Origin: Closterium sp. NIES-65
Taxonomy: Eukaryota > Streptophyta > Zygnematophyceae > Desmidiales > Closteriaceae
Direction of reading: 5' to 3'
DNA: 64,000 bases
Assembly (NCBI GenBank): GCA_948144175.1
Contig: CANXME010000774.1
Location: 1 to 64,000, forward strand
Positions 63,537-64,000 of the stretch are shown piece by piece. The translations under genes were made by a program, and so were the position numbers. The notes below the pieces were generated by a model. That model had not been told where the DNA came from, made no database searches, and worked only from the letters and a program-made list of their open reading frames with translations. How positions within the stretch are numbered: position 1 is the stretch's first letter; every line of letters starts with the position of its first letter.

Positions 63537-63661
63537 TGTCAAACTTATATCATATAGCTTGTCTAGGCTATAGTGGGGTAGACACTATGGGGTACAGTTT
63601 CCTAGGGTTTCCTACTTGTTCCCAACCTTGTGCTAGTTCATTGACTCCTCGTTTCTTCACA
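63537..63661 (+). repeat. copia L 5' LTR, 125 bp
   Basis: Starts TGTCAAACTTATATC, ends GTTTCTTCACA. Core GGCTATAGTGGGGTAGAC and GGGGTACAGTTTCC. Confidence 0.88.
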
Positions 63662-64000
63662 TGGTATAGAGCAGGTTCCCTAGTGGGAACGCTTCCTTGG
63701 GCCCACCACTGAATTTTTTTTTCTGACCGGTGCGTCAGTCGCTCCTGCCAGAGGCGCCTCTTGTTCACCGCCCTTCCAGGCCCCTCACGGCCCCTAGCGG
63801 CCTCGTCGCCGCCCCTACGCGGCCCCGTCGCCGCCCCTAGCGGCCCCGTCACCGCCCCTAGCGGCCCCGTCGCCGCATCTCTCCCTACGCGGCCCCAACG
63901 CCGCCCCTACGCGGCCCCGTCGCCGCCCCTGCGCGGCCCCGTCGCCGCCCCTAGCGGCCCCATCGCCGCCCCTACGCGGACCCAACGCCGCCCCTAGCGG
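63537..64000 (+). mobile_element. Ty1/copia element L, 5' end only
   Basis: Short-LTR lineage member running off the window. The 125-bp LTR is 63537-63661. The primer-binding site TGGTATAGAGCAGG (63662-63675) overlaps the hairpin GGTTCCC-TAGT-GGGAAC (63674-63690). GGGCCCACCACTG and a T run follow, then a GC-rich leader from 63740 with units of type CGCCCCTACGCGGCCCCGT. Gag is not reached. The left flank is GAACT. Confidence 0.9.

Noticed and set aside
1-64000. tRNA and rRNA genes
   Set aside because: tRNA-like matches are only short primer-binding sites beside LTRs. No cloverleaf or rRNA sequence was seen.

Overview
The window looks like a repeat-rich nuclear region of a plant-type (streptophyte) genome. 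The evidence is Ty1/copia elements primed by an initiator-Met-tRNA-like site, a chromodomain Ty3/gypsy element, and an F-box/leucine-rich-repeat host gene. High GC, GC-rich minisatellites and intron-poor coding suggest a streptophyte green alga (for example a zygnematophyte such as Closterium), but that placement is inference. I see no rRNA, tRNA, CRISPR array or prokaryotic system. Almost everything is LTR retrotransposon, intact, nested, solo or decayed. The letters A to N below are my own labels.

Layout, left to right. 1-6692: copia element A (minus strand, 3' end off the window). 6693-7447: a possible DNA-transposon remnant with mirrored 11-bp palindromes. About 7448-10797: a different copia family, G (minus), cut by copia D (minus, 10798-14983). 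14984-21345: chromovirus-type gypsy M (minus), carrying a short solo copia LTR (N). 21346-21553: a 15-bp tandem repeat belonging to a split repeat-rich ORF. 21554-35326: a solo LTR of the E family (TSD GCAGT) holding copia B (22379-35279, TSD AAATT), which holds copia C (24818-32164, TSD about GTAT). 35327-36103: host sequence.

36104-59765 is one host F-box/LRR gene broken into pieces. Copia F (36482-48553, TSD GCACC) interrupts it and itself holds copia E (42354-47411, TSD AGGGT). Copia H (49079-55946, TSD TTTAT) and a miniature LTR element I (56507-58035, TSD GACGC, identical LTRs) interrupt it further, followed by an LTR-like block J and element K. Removing F and H with one TSD copy each restores a continuous reading frame. 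K (59766-63536) is cut by copia L (63537 to the window end).

Elements A, B, C, D, F, H and L belong to one copia lineage: LTRs of only 121-134 bp with a shared core, a tRNA-iMet-like primer site followed by a short hairpin and a T run, a GC-rich leader, a gag with a long glycine tract, a collagen-like linker between integrase and reverse transcriptase, and a conserved 3' noncoding block ending in the polypurine tract. All coding copies are broken by stops or frameshifts, and many of the stops look like C-to-T or G-to-A changes.
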